The notes under the pieces are model-generated. The model made no database searches and was not told where the DNA came from. It saw only the letters and a program-made list of their open reading frames with translations. This document shows positions 38,989 to 39,032 of a DNA stretch of 39,032 nucleotides, one piece after another. Source of the DNA: an uncultured Muribaculaceae bacterium (GTDB lineage Bacteria; Bacteroidota; Bacteroidia; Bacteroidales; Muribaculaceae); contig CAJTUG010000013.1 in the NCBI GenBank assembly GCA_910579605.1, positions 11,166-50,197 on the forward strand, given 5' to 3'. Each line of letters begins with the position of its first letter. Position 1 is the stretch's first letter. The position numbers and the translations under genes are program-made.

Positions 38989-39032
38989 AAGTTGATGATA
39001 TATGTCTTTTTATCTTATTTTCAATGTTACAA

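Noticed and set aside
1..39032. tRNA, rRNA, CRISPR array, insertion sequence or prophage
   Set aside because: No cloverleaf, rRNA segment, regularly spaced repeat array, transposase or phage structural gene was seen on either strand by reading; small RNAs cannot be excluded without a search.

Overview
The window looks like a chromosomal segment of a Bacteroidales bacterium, most likely Muribaculaceae or a close relative. The support is type IX secretion genes (porU, porV), a TonB-type outer-membrane barrel, Rex, several promoters of the Bacteroidetes form (TTG, about 20 bases, TAnnTTTG), A-rich leaders without strong Shine-Dalgarno sequences, and a Bacteroidetes-type dcw cluster. Family-level placement is inference.

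Layout. 1-2069 (+): a type II restriction-modification pair, a C5-cytosine methyltransferase followed by an NgoBV-like endonuclease, visibly more AT-rich than the rest. It ends in a perfect 14-bp inverted repeat (2136-2184). 2209-5282 (-): a three-gene envelope operon (lipoprotein, SusD-less outer-membrane barrel, small secreted protein). 5434-10269 (-): asd, a CPA2-type cation/proton antiporter with a C-terminal cytosolic domain, and a membrane-anchored LuxR-type regulator. 10471-17929 (-): rex, a degenerate FAH-like gene, porU (frameshifted), porV, ispF and an acyltransferase, tightly packed and apparently one operon starting at rex. 18120-21327 (+): a saccharopine/carboxynorspermidine dehydrogenase-like gene, then an LPS-core-like glycosyltransferase, a small unknown gene and a Kdo/WaaP-like kinase, closed by a bidirectional terminator at 21389-21414. 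21436-25200 (-): a SurA/PpiD-like isomerase with its own promoter, and metK behind a long leader carrying a SAM-II-like riboswitch and a strong intrinsic terminator. 25247-38988 (-): a gene run with no clear internal promoter, murD-ftsW-murG-murC-ftsQ-ftsA-ftsZ, then a sirtuin, a sigma-like protein, an SGNH hydrolase, rsmA and mgtE.

How the genes work together. The dcw block makes lipid II precursors and assembles the divisome. PorU and PorV are the sortase module at the outer membrane that anchors type IX secreted proteins, and they sit downstream of the NADH/NAD+ sensor Rex. metK supplies SAM, used by rsmA and the cytosine methyltransferase, and its leader appears to sense SAM.

Two expected intact genes, murC and porU, are each split by a frameshift. 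The murC break is neatly explained by loss of one copy of an 8-bp tandem repeat, the porU break by loss of one A in an A-run. Both may be sequence errors or real variants. I saw no tRNA, rRNA, CRISPR array, insertion sequence or prophage.
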